A stretch of DNA of 64,000 bases from JANRKF01 sp964518725 (GTDB lineage: Bacteria > Pseudomonadota > Alphaproteobacteria > Rickettsiales > SXRF01), in contig CAZFKP010000005.1 of the NCBI GenBank assembly GCA_964518725.1, positions 1-64,000 of the forward strand, read 5' to 3'. Shown piece after piece: positions 39,439 through 48,717 of the stretch (within the stretch, counting starts at the first letter, position 1; each line of letters starts with the position of its first letter). The notes beneath the pieces were generated by a model, which worked only from the letters and a program-made list of their open reading frames with translations, was not told the DNA's origin and did not search any database. Position numbers and translations under genes: made by a program.

Positions 39439-41012
39439 TGCCTAAAGTGCTGATTGCCGACAAACTCTCCCCGCAAGCTATCGATGTGTTCAAACAGCGC
39501 GGTGTCGAAGCCGATGTGAAAACTGGCCTTACCCCGGAGGAGCTGCTCAAGATCGCTGGTGAGTATGAGGGCATTGCAGTACGTTCCGCCACCAAGATTA
39601 CCAAGGATGTGCTGGCGGCGGCAAAGAAACTGAAAGTGGTTGGCCGTGCCGGGATCGGCGTGGATAACGTCGATGTTCCGGCGGCGACGGCCAGTGGCGT
39701 GGTGGTAATGAATACGCCGTTTGGCAACTCGGTGACGACTGCCGAGCATACCATCTCGCTGATGATGTCGCTCGCTCGCCAGATCCCGGAAGCCAACGCT
39801 TCCACCCATGCGGGTAAGTGGGAAAAAAATAAATTCATGGGCGTGGAGCTTTCGGGCAAGACGCTGGGGCTTATCGGCTGCGGCAATATCGGTGGCATCG
39901 TGGCCGATCGCGCCCAGGGGTTAAAAATGAAGGTGATTGCCTATGACCCGTTCCTTTCCAAAGAACGCGCTGAGGCGATGAACCTTGAAAAAGTAGAGCT
40001 GGATACGTTGCTGGAACGTGCGGATTTTATCACGCTTCACACGCCGCTTACCGAGACCACCAAGAACATCCTGAACAAAAACACCCTCAAAATGTGCAAA
40101 AAAGGTGTGCGGATTATCAATTGCGCGCGCGGTGGCCTGATTAACGAGGCCGACTTGAAAGCGGCACTGGAATCCGGCCAGGTAGCAGGCGCGGCGCTAG
40201 ACGTATTTGAAGAAGAACCGGCAAAATCCAATCCGCTGTTCGGCATGGCGAATGTGGTGTGCACTCCGCACCTCGGCGCCTCCACCAACGAAGCGCAGGA
40301 AAATGTCGCGGTGCAGGTCGCGGAACAGATGGCCGATTATCTGACCACCGGCGCGGTAACGAATGCGCTCAACATCCCGTCCATGTCGGCGGAGGATGCG
40401 AAGGCTCTGAAACCCTACCTGACGCTGGTGGATCAGCTTGGCAGCTTCGCGGGGCAGCTCACCGAGCACGGGCTGAAAAAAATCGAAATCGAATATGATG
40501 GCAAGGCGTCGCTACTCAACACCAAGCCGCTCACCGCTGTGCTACTGAAAGGCCTCCTCACCCCGTTGGTCGCGGGCGTGAATATGGTGAATGCACCGAT
40601 CATTGCCAAGGAGCGCGGCATCGAAGTGTCGACCATCAGCCACGAACGCGCCGGGGATTACTCGACGCTGGTGCGTGTCACGGTGACGACCGATCGTCGT
40701 ACCCGCACAGTGGCGGCGACCTTGTTCGCTGGCGAGGCTCGCATTGTCGAAGTCAATGGCACCAAGCTCGAAGCCGGGCTAGGTTCGCGTATGCTGTATG
40801 TGAATAATGACGACAAGCCGGGTTTCATCGGCTCGTTGGGGACGGTGCTGGGCAAGGCGGGTATCAATATCGCCTATTTCCACCTTGGCCGGAATACGGC
40901 TGGCAGTGAGGCGGTGGCGCTGGTTGAGGTTGACCAGGATATTCCTGCCGGGCTGATGGAGGAAATCAGCAAGATGCCGAGCGTGAAGCAAGCCAAGCTG
41001 CTCACATTCTAG
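39438..41012 (+). CDS. serA: D-3-phosphoglycerate dehydrogenase
   Basis: A 524-residue SerA of the long type (two C-terminal domains). NAD-binding motif LGLIGCGNIGGIVADRAQGL near 147, the arginine segment NCARGGLINEADL, catalytic histidine in VVCTPHLGASTNEAQENVA, an intervening domain (YLTLVDQLGSFAGQLTEHGL) and a C-terminal ACT domain (YVNNDDKPGFIGSLGTVLGK). It makes 3-phosphohydroxypyruvate, first step of serine synthesis. serC lies 7.7 kb away in the same direction. Overlaps the lipoprotein stop by one base. Confidence 0.95.
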   Translation: MPKVLIADKLSPQAIDVFKQRGVEADVKTGLTPEELLKIAGEYEGIAVRSATKITKDVLAAAKKLKVVGRAGIGVDNVDVPAATASGVVVMNTPFGNSVTTAEHTISLMMSLARQIPEANASTHAGKWEKNKFMGVELSGKTLGLIGCGNIGGIVADRAQGLKMKVIAYDPFLSKERAEAMNLEKVELDTLLERADFITLHTPLTETTKNILNKNTLKMCKKGVRIINCARGGLINEADLKAALESGQVAGAALDVFEEEPAKSNPLFGMANVVCTPHLGASTNEAQENVAVQVAEQMADYLTTGAVTNALNIPSMSAEDAKALKPYLTLVDQLGSFAGQLTEHGLKKIEIEYDGKASLLNTKPLTAVLLKGLLTPLVAGVNMVNAPIIAKERGIEVSTISHERAGDYSTLVRVTVTTDRRTRTVAATLFAGEARIVEVNGTKLEAGLGSRMLYVNNDDKPGFIGSLGTVLGKAGINIAYFHLGRNTAGSEAVALVEVDQDIPAGLMEEISKMPSVKQAKLLTF

Positions 41013-41024
41013 CCGGTTCGTAGC

Positions 41025-41687
41025 ATGGCACGCAAACCCACCCCACCGGATGACGATAAGAAGTCGTGGGGGCTGCGGGTGCACTGCCCTGCTGAAAGTC
41101 CTCACCGCCCGGTCAATTATGCTTCTGCGCGCTACTTTTCACCGGATGGGGAAATCGATTGGGATAAATGGGGCGACATGATTAAGCATGCCACCCCGGA
41201 GCAAAAGCTGGCTGTGCGGCGCATGCTGGCAGATCGAGGCACTGGAGTATTCACAGCGTTTGAAAAATCATGCCATGACAATGCCGATCATATCAACACG
41301 GCCATTGAGCAGCATGTGGCGTTCAGCAATGTTGGTCAGCATGCAAGAAGGTCGGCGATCTTCAACCATTATGTCGCCAAGACGCGCCACATTTTACAGC
41401 AGGAAGCTAGTGGAGGAAAAGTCGATTGGGAAGTTCATGAAGATCCCCAAAAGTACCACATTTTTGATCCGGACATGAAGCCCGAGATGCATCATGCCGG
41501 GAATGCCATTCAGGATTTGCAGCTATTGCTGTTCAGCATCCACTCAAGTAAGAATCCAATGGTGGAGATGCTAACGGCTCAGCCGCTATTGATACTCATC
41601 TTGATTAGTGAATTGAATGCTTCTCTGGTGCCGCCTCATCCTCCGGCACCGGGTGGCGGCCGCCGCGAGTATGGCCGGGGAGCATGA
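41025..41687 (+). CDS. Hypothetical protein
   Basis: A 220-residue protein twelve bases after serA. It is rich in histidine and charged residues (SCHDNADHINTAIEQHVAFS; NVGQHARRSAIFNHYVAKTR), with a hydrophobic stretch near the end (AQPLLILILISELNASLVP) that could be a membrane anchor. No family is recognised. It probably shares the serA transcript. No clear ribosome binding site is seen; the start is the first ATG after serA. Confidence 0.55.
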   Translation: MARKPTPPDDDKKSWGLRVHCPAESPHRPVNYASARYFSPDGEIDWDKWGDMIKHATPEQKLAVRRMLADRGTGVFTAFEKSCHDNADHINTAIEQHVAFSNVGQHARRSAIFNHYVAKTRHILQQEASGGKVDWEVHEDPQKYHIFDPDMKPEMHHAGNAIQDLQLLLFSIHSSKNPMVEMLTAQPLLILILISELNASLVPPHPPAPGGGRREYGRGA

Positions 41688-41711
41688 TAATATCTTACAT
41701 GGAGAATCCGC

Positions 41712-42311
41712 ATGAAGCTTTTTTATTCCCCCAATTCCCCCTATGCCCGCAAGTGCCGGGTTATGATTCTGGAGAAAAACATTGCCGGGGTCGAGCAGGT
41801 GGCGGTGATGCCTGCCGACAACCCGCCGGAACTCTGGGCGGTGAATCCGCTTGGTACCGTGCCGGCGCTTGTCACTGACGATGGGTTGCACCTGTGCGAC
41901 AGCCAATTGATCTGTGAATATCTCGACAACCTTCCCTCCCCGGCACCGAAGCTTATTACCGATGATGCCGGTGCGCGGCTATGCATCATGGCGCTTGCCG
42001 AAATGGCGCACGGCATGATGGACGCGGCGGTTGTGTGTGTGATGGAAGGTCGGCGTCCGGCGGATAAGCAATTGGTTTCCACGGTTGAGCGCAAAGAAAA
42101 GGCCATCCTTCGCACCATCGACAAAATTGCGGCGGCCAACCTTGATTTCAGTCGCCCCCTCTCCCTCGGCACAGTGAATCTCGCCATTGCCTTGCTCTAT
42201 GTCGATTTCCGCCTGCCGCATCTTGGCTGGCGCGACAAGCATGCAGTGCTCGCCGCATGGGTGGATACGATGGCCAAGCGCCCGTCATTCTCTGCAACAT
42301 CGCCACAATAG
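41712..42311 (+). CDS. Glutathione S-transferase family protein
   Basis: A 199-residue protein with a thioredoxin-like N-terminal domain (KLFYSPNSPYARKCRVMILE; GTVPALVTDDGLHLCDSQLI, CEYLD) and a helical C-terminal domain. The serine in SPNSPYARK is at the usual catalytic position. The cis-proline (VPALV) and the substrate-binding SQLICEYL are standard. It would use glutathione in detoxification or similar reactions. GGAG seven bases before the ATG supports the start. Confidence 0.88.
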   Translation: MKLFYSPNSPYARKCRVMILEKNIAGVEQVAVMPADNPPELWAVNPLGTVPALVTDDGLHLCDSQLICEYLDNLPSPAPKLITDDAGARLCIMALAEMAHGMMDAAVVCVMEGRRPADKQLVSTVERKEKAILRTIDKIAAANLDFSRPLSLGTVNLAIALLYVDFRLPHLGWRDKHAVLAAWVDTMAKRPSFSATSPQ

Positions 42312-42392
42312 CGTTAAGAGAAAATTAGTATTCTTGTTCTAGTACCGAAGTTACAGCGCATTGAAATGAATTCGAGCGCATAGGGAAGTACG

Positions 42393-43418
42393 ATGAGCGA
42401 TGTAAGCATAGCAAGTATCATCAATAATATTCAGCAGCGGATTGAGAAATTCGCCAAGACCAGCGAAACTATCGCGGGGCAGACGAACCTTTTAGCACTT
42501 AATGCCACCATTGAGGCTGCGCGTGCTGGCGAGGCTGGAAAAGGCTTCGCGGTGGTTGCCGGAGAAGTAAAAAATCTGGCGACACAGGCGGCGCAGAATT
42601 CCAAGGAACTACGCACGCTGGTCATTAAAGAGATCCAGGCGCAGACCTCGGTGCTGCAAAAGCAGTTTGACGAAAGCGAATATACGCGCCTCTACGAAAT
42701 GGCGCAGACGCTGGTGCAGCTGATTGTCCGCAACCTCTATGAACGCACCGCCGATGTGCGCTGGTGGGCGACCGACGATGCGCTCTACCGTGCGCTCGAG
42801 TCGCTCAAGCAGGAAGATATTGACCATGCCACCTACCGGCTGGGGCTGATCAATCGTTTTTATTCAGTATATATGAACCTTGTGCTGGTCGGGCTGGACG
42901 GCAAGGCGATCGCCTGCTCCAACCCGTCGCAATATGCCAATGTCATCGGCACGAACATGTCCGAGGTCAATTGGGTCAAGCGCGCGTTCGGCACCCATAG
43001 CGGCGATGAATATATCGTCGATGATATTTTCCGTGACCAGATGCACAATAATAAGCTGGTGGCGGTGTATGCCACGGCGGTGCGTCACGGCGGCAAGGTG
43101 GACGGCAAGGTGGAAGGCGTGCTCGGTGTGTTCTTCGATTGGGAAGAACAGGCGCGCGTAATTGTCGAATCTGAGCCGAACCTGAGCGCGGAAGAGTGGA
43201 AACGCAGCCGCGTGATGCTGCTCGACCAGAACATGCGGATTATTGCCAGCTCCAGCCACGAAGGCCTGCTATCGGTCTTTTCACTGCGGCATGAAGGTAA
43301 GCAAAAAGGATTTTATTTTAACGATAATGGAGAGCTGGTGGCCTATGCCAAGACCATCGGCTATCAGGAATATGACGGTTTGGGATGGTACGCCGTCATT
43401 GTGCAAAAGCCCAAGTAA
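42393..43418 (+). CDS. Soluble protein with MCP signalling tip followed by Cache-like sensor
   Basis: A 341-residue protein with no membrane span. Residues 25-85 hold the conserved chemoreceptor tip (TIAGQTNLLALNATIEAARA, GEAGKGFAVVAGEVKNLATQ), which binds CheA/CheW. Residues 140-335 look like a Cache/PAS sensor (LVLVGLDGKAIACSNPSQYA, NVIGTNMSEVNWVKRAF, GVLGVFFDWEEQARVIV). In common receptors the sensor precedes the tip; here the order is reversed and only a short tip is present. It may be an unusual cytoplasmic receptor, or a shortened one. Confidence 0.8.
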   Translation: MSDVSIASIINNIQQRIEKFAKTSETIAGQTNLLALNATIEAARAGEAGKGFAVVAGEVKNLATQAAQNSKELRTLVIKEIQAQTSVLQKQFDESEYTRLYEMAQTLVQLIVRNLYERTADVRWWATDDALYRALESLKQEDIDHATYRLGLINRFYSVYMNLVLVGLDGKAIACSNPSQYANVIGTNMSEVNWVKRAFGTHSGDEYIVDDIFRDQMHNNKLVAVYATAVRHGGKVDGKVEGVLGVFFDWEEQARVIVESEPNLSAEEWKRSRVMLLDQNMRIIASSSHEGLLSVFSLRHEGKQKGFYFNDNGELVAYAKTIGYQEYDGLGWYAVIVQKPK

Positions 43419-43465
43419 TCTGGGAGAATTACCGGCTTTAATTTATAACAACTTAGGGGACGTTT

Positions 43466-44752
43466 ATGCTGCAATTCAAAAAATACTGGCCGTTACTGCT
43501 TTCTTTCCTGCTACTACCATTTCCGGCGTTAGCGGAAGTGAATAGCGGCGACACTGCGTGGATGATGACATCCACGGCGCTGGTGTTGATTATGACGCCG
43601 GGTCTGGCATTCTTCTACGCCGGCATGGTGCGTAGCAAGAACGCCGCCTCTACCTTATACCAGAACGTTATCGCGCTCGGCGTGATCGGGCTGTTATGGG
43701 TCGTTATCGGCTTCAGCCTTGCCTTCTCTGGTGGTGATGGCTTCATCGGCGATACGGCGAAAATGATGCTCAGCGGTGTTGGTCAGGAGCCTGATGGCAC
43801 AGCTACCATTCCGTACCTTGTGTTCATGATGTTCCAGATGATGTTTGCGATTATTACCCCGGCGTTGATGACCGGTGCATTCGCTGAACGTATTCGTTTT
43901 ACGTCGTGGCTCATTGTGCTCGTCCTGTGGAGCCTGGCGGTGTATTCGCCGGTAGCGCATTGGGTGTGGTCGTCGAGTGGTTGGTTGTTTGCCAAAGGCG
44001 CGCTCGATTTCGCGGGTGGCTTTGTGGTACACATGACGGCGGGTTTCTCGGCGCTGGTTGCGGCGATTGTTCTTGGTAAACGCCGCGATTTTGGTGGCGC
44101 ACACAAGCCGCATGACCTCGGCATGGTCGTGCTTGGCACCGCACTTCTCTGGTTTGGCTGGTTTGGGTTCAACGCCGGTTCGGCGCTGGGTTCGAATGGC
44201 CTGGCCGCACAAGCGTTCACCACAACCTTCATCTCGGCTGCTGCGGCGATGTTGATGTGGACGCTGGTGGACATGATAAAAGACGGCAAGCCAACGGTTA
44301 TGGGCGGTTGCATCGGCGTGGTGGCGGGTCTGGTTGCCATTACCCCTGCAGCAGGCTTTGTGACTGCCGGTTCGGCAATCATTATCGGCCTCCTCGCTGG
44401 CTCGGTGTGCAATATTGTTGCGCGCATGGTCAAAGGCACCTTCAAGATCGATGATTCGCTCGACGTGTTTGCCTGTCACGGGATCGGCGGCTTGCTCGGT
44501 TGCATCATGACTGGGTTGCTCGCGACCAAGGCGGTGAATGCCGCCGGTGCTGACGGCCTGCTTAATGGCGGTGACACAGTGTTTGCCGCGAACCTGACCG
44601 GTGCGGCTGCCGTTGCGGTCTACAGCATGGTGGTCACGTTCATTATCCTGAAAGTGGTGAATGTCGTTTCGCCGCTGCGTGTTTCGGATGTTGATGAGGC
44701 CGCTGGTCTCGATAGCAGCCAGCATGGCGAGAAGATCAACAGCGCTGTGTAA
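43466..44752 (+). CDS. amtB: Ammonium transporter
   Basis: A 428-residue transporter with a cleavable signal (ending PFPALAEV) and eleven or so spans. Conserved parts: MTPGLAFFYAGMVRSKNAAS near 40, PVAHWVWSSSGWLF, GALDFAGGFVVHMTAGFSAL with the first pore histidine, GFNAGSALG, and DVFACHGIGGLLGCIMTGLL with a second pore histidine. It imports ammonium. A GlnK gene is often adjacent but not seen here. A strong terminator follows. Confidence 0.95.
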   Translation: MLQFKKYWPLLLSFLLLPFPALAEVNSGDTAWMMTSTALVLIMTPGLAFFYAGMVRSKNAASTLYQNVIALGVIGLLWVVIGFSLAFSGGDGFIGDTAKMMLSGVGQEPDGTATIPYLVFMMFQMMFAIITPALMTGAFAERIRFTSWLIVLVLWSLAVYSPVAHWVWSSSGWLFAKGALDFAGGFVVHMTAGFSALVAAIVLGKRRDFGGAHKPHDLGMVVLGTALLWFGWFGFNAGSALGSNGLAAQAFTTTFISAAAAMLMWTLVDMIKDGKPTVMGGCIGVVAGLVAITPAAGFVTAGSAIIIGLLAGSVCNIVARMVKGTFKIDDSLDVFACHGIGGLLGCIMTGLLATKAVNAAGADGLLNGGDTVFAANLTGAAAVAVYSMVVTFIILKVVNVVSPLRVSDVDEAAGLDSSQHGEKINSAV

Positions 44753-44775
44753 GCACTGAAGGTTGCTAAAAAATC

Positions 44776-44806
44776 AGCGGGGCAGTGAAAACTGCCCCGC
44801 TTTTTT
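44776..44806 (+). terminator. Rho-independent terminator after amtB
   Basis: An 11-bp stem AGCGGGGCAGT-GAAA-ACTGCCCCGCT (44776-44801) with a T-run (44801-44806) 24 bases after the amtB stop. It lies close to the end of the convergent small lipoprotein gene. Confidence 0.88.
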
Positions 44807-44817
44807 ATGTTTTTTAT

Positions 44818-44958
44818 TTAAACGTTCTGATGAACAGGAGTGCGGCGATCACACGGCGAGTCTTTGCCGCCGACGCAGGGGCTTTTCAAATCCGGCACCG
44901 GGTTGCTGCACGCGGCAAGCAACAGGGCGGAGCATAGTAGGAGTGTCAAAGTTTTCAT
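44818..44958 (-). CDS. Small lipoprotein
   Basis: A 46-residue protein with a lipoprotein signal: MKTLTLLLCSALLLAACSNP, lipobox LAAC, cysteine at 17. The mature part has SPCVGGKDSPCDRRT, so two more cysteines. GAGGA is nine bases before the ATG at 44958. Too short for a secure family. It is convergent to amtB and ends beside its terminator. Small lipoproteins of this size can be envelope stress or secretion components, but nothing here decides that. Confidence 0.55.
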   Translation of the reverse strand: MKTLTLLLCSALLLAACSNPVPDLKSPCVGGKDSPCDRRTPVHQNV

Positions 44959-45125
44959 GGAATATTTTCCTCGCGATGGCTGCATTATACAAATAATACC
45001 GATAAAACGCCAGCCTTTTCACGGCTATCCCAAAAATGAACAGAAAAATATCGGCGGCGTTTATTTCATTTTAAGAGAAAAATGCAATATTTCACCGACG
45101 TCGTATTTATCACAATGGAGTCCCT

Positions 45126-45755
45126 ATGAGGCATTCTTTTCTGCCTTTCTTGCTCGCTACCACCATATTTTCTGCGGCTGCCCATGCCATGGAGGCCGGT
45201 GATTGGGTTGTACGTGCCCGCGCCGTCGGCGTCCTGCCGCAGGAGGATGCTGATATCACCGGGGCGGTTACCGGAAGTTCAATCCATATCGATAATTCCA
45301 TCGTGCCGGAAGTGGATGTCAGCTATTTTGTTACGCCAAACATCGCCCTCGAGCTGATCGCCGCGACTACGCCGCACGACGTCAGTGCCAGCAACACCAG
45401 CGCTGGACATTTGGATCTCGGCAGCGCCTGGCTGTTGCCACCTACCCTTACCGCGCAGTACCATGTGACACATTTGGGGGTCTGGAAGCCATACGTTGGA
45501 GCCGGGGTGAATTACACCGTTTTCTACAAAGAGAAAGCCGCTGGCTCATCTATCTCCGATATCAAATATGACAATAGCTTCGGCCCGGCACTGCAGGCAG
45601 GGGTGGATTACATGGTTGACGAGCGTTGGATGCTGAATATCGACGTGAAGAAAATCTGGATTAACTCGGACGTGAAAATCAACGGCGGCGCGGTGCGTGC
45701 CGATGTGGATATTAATCCATGGTTGGTTGGCGTGGGTGTTGGCTATCGTTTCTAG
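45126..45755 (+). CDS. ompW: OmpW family outer membrane protein
   Basis: A 209-residue protein with a signal peptide (ending AAAHA) and the OmpW pattern: AGDWVVRARAVGVLPQEDAD, VPEVDVSYFVTPNIALELIA, HVTHLGVWKPYVGAGVNYTV, DNSFGPALQAGVDYMVDERW and the C-terminal GVGVGYRF with a terminal aromatic for outer membrane assembly. It is an eight-stranded barrel for small hydrophobic compounds. GGAG is near the ATG. Confidence 0.92.
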   Translation: MRHSFLPFLLATTIFSAAAHAMEAGDWVVRARAVGVLPQEDADITGAVTGSSIHIDNSIVPEVDVSYFVTPNIALELIAATTPHDVSASNTSAGHLDLGSAWLLPPTLTAQYHVTHLGVWKPYVGAGVNYTVFYKEKAAGSSISDIKYDNSFGPALQAGVDYMVDERWMLNIDVKKIWINSDVKINGGAVRADVDINPWLVGVGVGYRF

Positions 45756-45774
45756 AGTGACGAGCGCGAATCAG

Positions 45775-46908
45775 CTATAAGAGCTCCTCATACACCGCCA
45801 GTGTCTTTTCGCACATGGCTTCAAGCGAGAAGCGTTCTGCCTGCTCGCGTGCCGAGGCGGCGATCTGCCGGCCAAGCGCCTCATCAACATGCAGCGCATT
45901 GTCGATAGCGCGGGTCAGTGCTTCCACATCACCTGGGGGAACCAATAGGCCGGTTTCCCCGTGAATGACCGTTTCCTGTGGGCCGCCATGGTTGGTGGCG
46001 ATCACAGGCTTGCCCATCGCTTGCGCTTCGAGCACCACCCGGCCAAAGGCTTCCGGCTCGATCGAGGTGGCGACCACGACACGTGCGAGCATATAGGCTT
46101 CGGTGATATATTGCGTATGTTCGGCAAAGCGTACATGCCCTTCCAGTCCGAGTTCAACGATCAGCCTCTCCAGCTCGGCTTTGTAGTTGCCGCGTTTTTT
46201 ATCATCGCCAAGGATGACGGCGAAAAAATTCCGGTTGGGGAGCTGGGCAAGCGCCTTGAGGAAGACATCCTGCCCTTTCCAGCGGGTGATACGGCCGGGA
46301 AAAAGAATGATTGGCAGATCCATTGGCAGGCGCCATTCCTTGATGAGCGCGTCCATCCGTTGGTGCGAAAACAGGTCGGGGGTGAACAGGTTTAAATCCA
46401 CTCCGCGGTGGATGACGCGGATTTTATTGGCATCCACCTCGTAATTCGCCTTGATGTGTTCGGCGATAAAGTTGGAAATGGCGATCACGCGCTCGCCCTT
46501 CAGCATCACGCTGTTATATTTTTTCTTGAGCGCGTTCTGGTTGCTGTAGGTGCCGTGGAAGGTGGTCACCATTTTGCAGCCGGTTTTTTGGCAGGCCAGC
46601 CAGGCGCTCCACGCCGGGGCGCGGCTGCGCGCATGGACGATATCCACCTTATGTTCGCGGATGATGTTCGCGAGCTTGCGGGCGTTCATCAGGATGGTTA
46701 GCGGATTTTTGCTCGCAAGCGGCAGGGAAATGTGCTCGGCACCGCAGCGGAAAAGCTGGTAGACCATCTTGCCGCCGCTGGAGGCGACCAGCGCCCTGCC
46801 CCCGTGTTGCTGGATGGCGCGGGCGATTTCCACCGTGCCGCGCTCGACCCCGCCGCTTTGCAGGGCGGGCAAGACTTGCAGGATGACCGGTGGGTGGTTC
46901 TGGGGCAT
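45775..46908 (-). CDS. Glycosyltransferase, GT4 family
   Basis: A 377-residue GT-B type enzyme. N-terminal VLPALQSGGVERGTVEIARA and VHARSRAPAWSAWLACQKTG, the middle PGRITRWKGQDVFLKALAQL, and EPEAFGRVVLEAQAMGKPVI with the glutamate motif, then HGGPQETVIHGETGLLVPPG. It uses a nucleotide sugar, probably in lipopolysaccharide or capsule synthesis in the cytoplasm. No other polysaccharide gene is near, so the pathway remains open. Confidence 0.9.
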   Translation of the reverse strand: MPQNHPPVILQVLPALQSGGVERGTVEIARAIQQHGGRALVASSGGKMVYQLFRCGAEHISLPLASKNPLTILMNARKLANIIREHKVDIVHARSRAPAWSAWLACQKTGCKMVTTFHGTYSNQNALKKKYNSVMLKGERVIAISNFIAEHIKANYEVDANKIRVIHRGVDLNLFTPDLFSHQRMDALIKEWRLPMDLPIILFPGRITRWKGQDVFLKALAQLPNRNFFAVILGDDKKRGNYKAELERLIVELGLEGHVRFAEHTQYITEAYMLARVVVATSIEPEAFGRVVLEAQAMGKPVIATNHGGPQETVIHGETGLLVPPGDVEALTRAIDNALHVDEALGRQIAASAREQAERFSLEAMCEKTLAVYEELL

Positions 46909-46980
46909 GGCATAGCGCTAGATTTGATTGCGCGCGCCGTCAAGAGGCTTTTGACCTCAGGCTGGAAATTGGTTATGGTA

Positions 46981-47072
46981 TAGCCAATGAACTTTATCAT
47001 TGGCTATGTGAATCGAGACCGAAAGTCCGATTCGCCGCGCCGAAGGCAGCGTCCGAATGCGTGAGCATTCGG
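46981..47072. promoter_or_regulatory. Two hairpins upstream of the cyanophycinase-like gene
   Basis: TAGCCAATGA-ACTTTA-TCATTGGCTA (46981-47006) and CCGAATGC-GTGA-GCATTCGG (47053-47072) are perfect inverted repeats in the gap between the divergent glycosyltransferase gene and the cyanophycinase-like gene. Neither has a T-run. They may be operators or leader structures. Confidence 0.4.
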
Positions 47073-47113
47073 TTAGTCAGACACATGTAAATATTTACCA
47101 CAAGAGTGTGCAT

Positions 47114-47971
47114 ATGCCTGCAACCAGTTTTTACACTCCCCCCCACCGTCCGGCGACCATCGTTGCTATCGGTGGTGGCATTGTGCAAGATCCCGAGCGC
47201 CCTGACCGTCTCCAGAATCCCGGTCATATCTTGGATCGAATCGGTGAATTGGCGCAACTGCCAGGTAAGGCGGTGATTGTGGTCAGCCTGGGGTTTGAGG
47301 ATGCATCTAAAAGCGATTACTATATTGAAACGTACGGGCGTGAATTCACCGAGCGCGGTGCGGCGAAGATCATTGGTGTGAGCAAGCTTGAAGATTTATC
47401 CGATCCGGCGGTGCTGGAGGCGCTGCGTTCGCCCGATACGGCGCTGGTGCATTTCTGCGGCGGCGACCAGAAGCGGTTCATGGCCGCGCTGCAAGGCATA
47501 GATTTTGCCGATGTGCTGAAAGATCGCGTGCAGCGGGGCGGCATTGTTGTGTCGGGTAATTCCGCCGGCGCGCATATTCTGTCCGATTATATGATCAATG
47601 AAGAAGATACCCACCGGCGTGGCCTTGGCCTGACCCCGCTGGTCATTGACACCCATGTCGATGTCGATTCGCATATCAGGGAAAAAACCGGTCGGGTTCG
47701 CGGCTCGGAGCGCGTGGCGCAGATGCTGGAGCAGACCGCCGCCACACGCGGTATTGCCTTGCCAAAAGGGGTGGCAGTGGCCATCACCGGCGATACGCTC
47801 GAAGTTTTCGGGTTGGAAGGAAAAGAAGCCATCCTCCGGCACCAACCGGCGATGGGACAAACCACATCACTTGATGGCAGGCACATTCAAACCGGCGAGT
47901 GCCTTACCGTGCCCAGCGGTTGGGCGATGGCGCCGCAGCGTGGCGACGTTGTGCGGGCGGCGTCTTCCTGA
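47114..47971 (+). CDS. Cyanophycinase-like peptidase, S51 family
   Basis: The ATG at 47114 gives 285 residues; a longer start at 47057 falls in a hairpin and adds no family sequence. Motifs: IVAIGGGIVQDPERPDR, an FCGGDQKRF segment, GGIVVSGNSAGAHILSDYMI with the nucleophile serine in GNSAGA, and GLGLTPLVIDTHVD with histidine. The family hydrolyses cyanophycin to beta-Asp-Arg dipeptides or cleaves related isopeptides. No cyanophycin synthetase is in the window. Its stop overlaps the hydrolase start by one base. Confidence 0.85.
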   Translation: MPATSFYTPPHRPATIVAIGGGIVQDPERPDRLQNPGHILDRIGELAQLPGKAVIVVSLGFEDASKSDYYIETYGREFTERGAAKIIGVSKLEDLSDPAVLEALRSPDTALVHFCGGDQKRFMAALQGIDFADVLKDRVQRGGIVVSGNSAGAHILSDYMINEEDTHRRGLGLTPLVIDTHVDVDSHIREKTGRVRGSERVAQMLEQTAATRGIALPKGVAVAITGDTLEVFGLEGKEAILRHQPAMGQTTSLDGRHIQTGECLTVPSGWAMAPQRGDVVRAASS

Positions 47972-48702
47972 TGCAGCCATCATTCCTCGAAACCGGTAGC
48001 CACCGCCTCGCCTACGATTGCGTGATCGGACGCTCGCCGACGGTGGTGTTTCTTTCCGGTTTCAAATCCGACATGACCGGCAGCAAGGCAACTGCGCTCG
48101 CGGCGGATTGTGCTGCCCGCGGGCAGGGATTCATCCGCTTCGATTATTCGGGGCACGGCCAATCGGGCGGCGATTTCATGGAAGGCACCATCGGCCTGTG
48201 GTTGCGCGATGTGCTGGCGGTGATCGACGAACTGACCCACGGGTCGTTGGTACTGGTCGGCTCCAGCATGGGAGGCTGGCTGTCGCTGCTCGCTGCGATT
48301 GCGCGGCCGGAGCGGGTACATGCGCTGGTGGGGGTGGCCAGTGCGCCGGATTTCACCGAGCGGTTGATATGGGATAAATTAAATGACCAGCAAAAGCATG
48401 AACTGATGGAAAAAGGCGTGTTTTATGCGCCGTCTTGTTATGGTGAAGAGCCCTACCCCATTACCCGCACACTGATCGAAGAAGCGCGGCGGCATTTGGT
48501 GCTGGGTGCGCGTTTAGACATCACCTGCCCGGTGAGGCTGTTGCACGGCACCCTGGATCAGGACGTGCCGGTGGAGATCGCCCACCTGCTTGCCAAGAAA
48601 CTTCCGCAAGCAAGCCTCACTCTCATTGATGGCGGCGATCACCGTTTGAGCGAGAAAGCGGATTTACAGCTCCTGTGCGATACGCTAGAAAGCCTACTTT
48701 GA
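47971..48702 (+). CDS. Alpha/beta hydrolase
   Basis: The ATG at 47971 gives 243 residues. Hydrolase features: VVFLSGFKSDMTGSKA at the start, FIRFDYSGHGQSGGDF, nucleophile elbow LVGSSMGGWLSL near 107, aspartate in LHGTLDQDVPVE and histidine in GGDHRLS. The type resembles small thioesterase/esterase proteins. It overlaps the cyanophycinase-like gene by one base (TGATG), and serC follows after 15 bases, so the three may be one operon. Substrate not known. A longer frame to 47899 is not chosen. Confidence 0.9.
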   Translation: MQPSFLETGSHRLAYDCVIGRSPTVVFLSGFKSDMTGSKATALAADCAARGQGFIRFDYSGHGQSGGDFMEGTIGLWLRDVLAVIDELTHGSLVLVGSSMGGWLSLLAAIARPERVHALVGVASAPDFTERLIWDKLNDQQKHELMEKGVFYAPSCYGEEPYPITRTLIEEARRHLVLGARLDITCPVRLLHGTLDQDVPVEIAHLLAKKLPQASLTLIDGGDHRLSEKADLQLLCDTLESLL

Positions 48703-48717
48703 AACGTAGGAGACACC

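Noticed and set aside
43694..44725. 343-codon open frame on the minus strand opposite amtB
   Set aside because: It is rich in His and Arg with no protein pattern and is explained as the antisense of a hydrophobic transporter gene.
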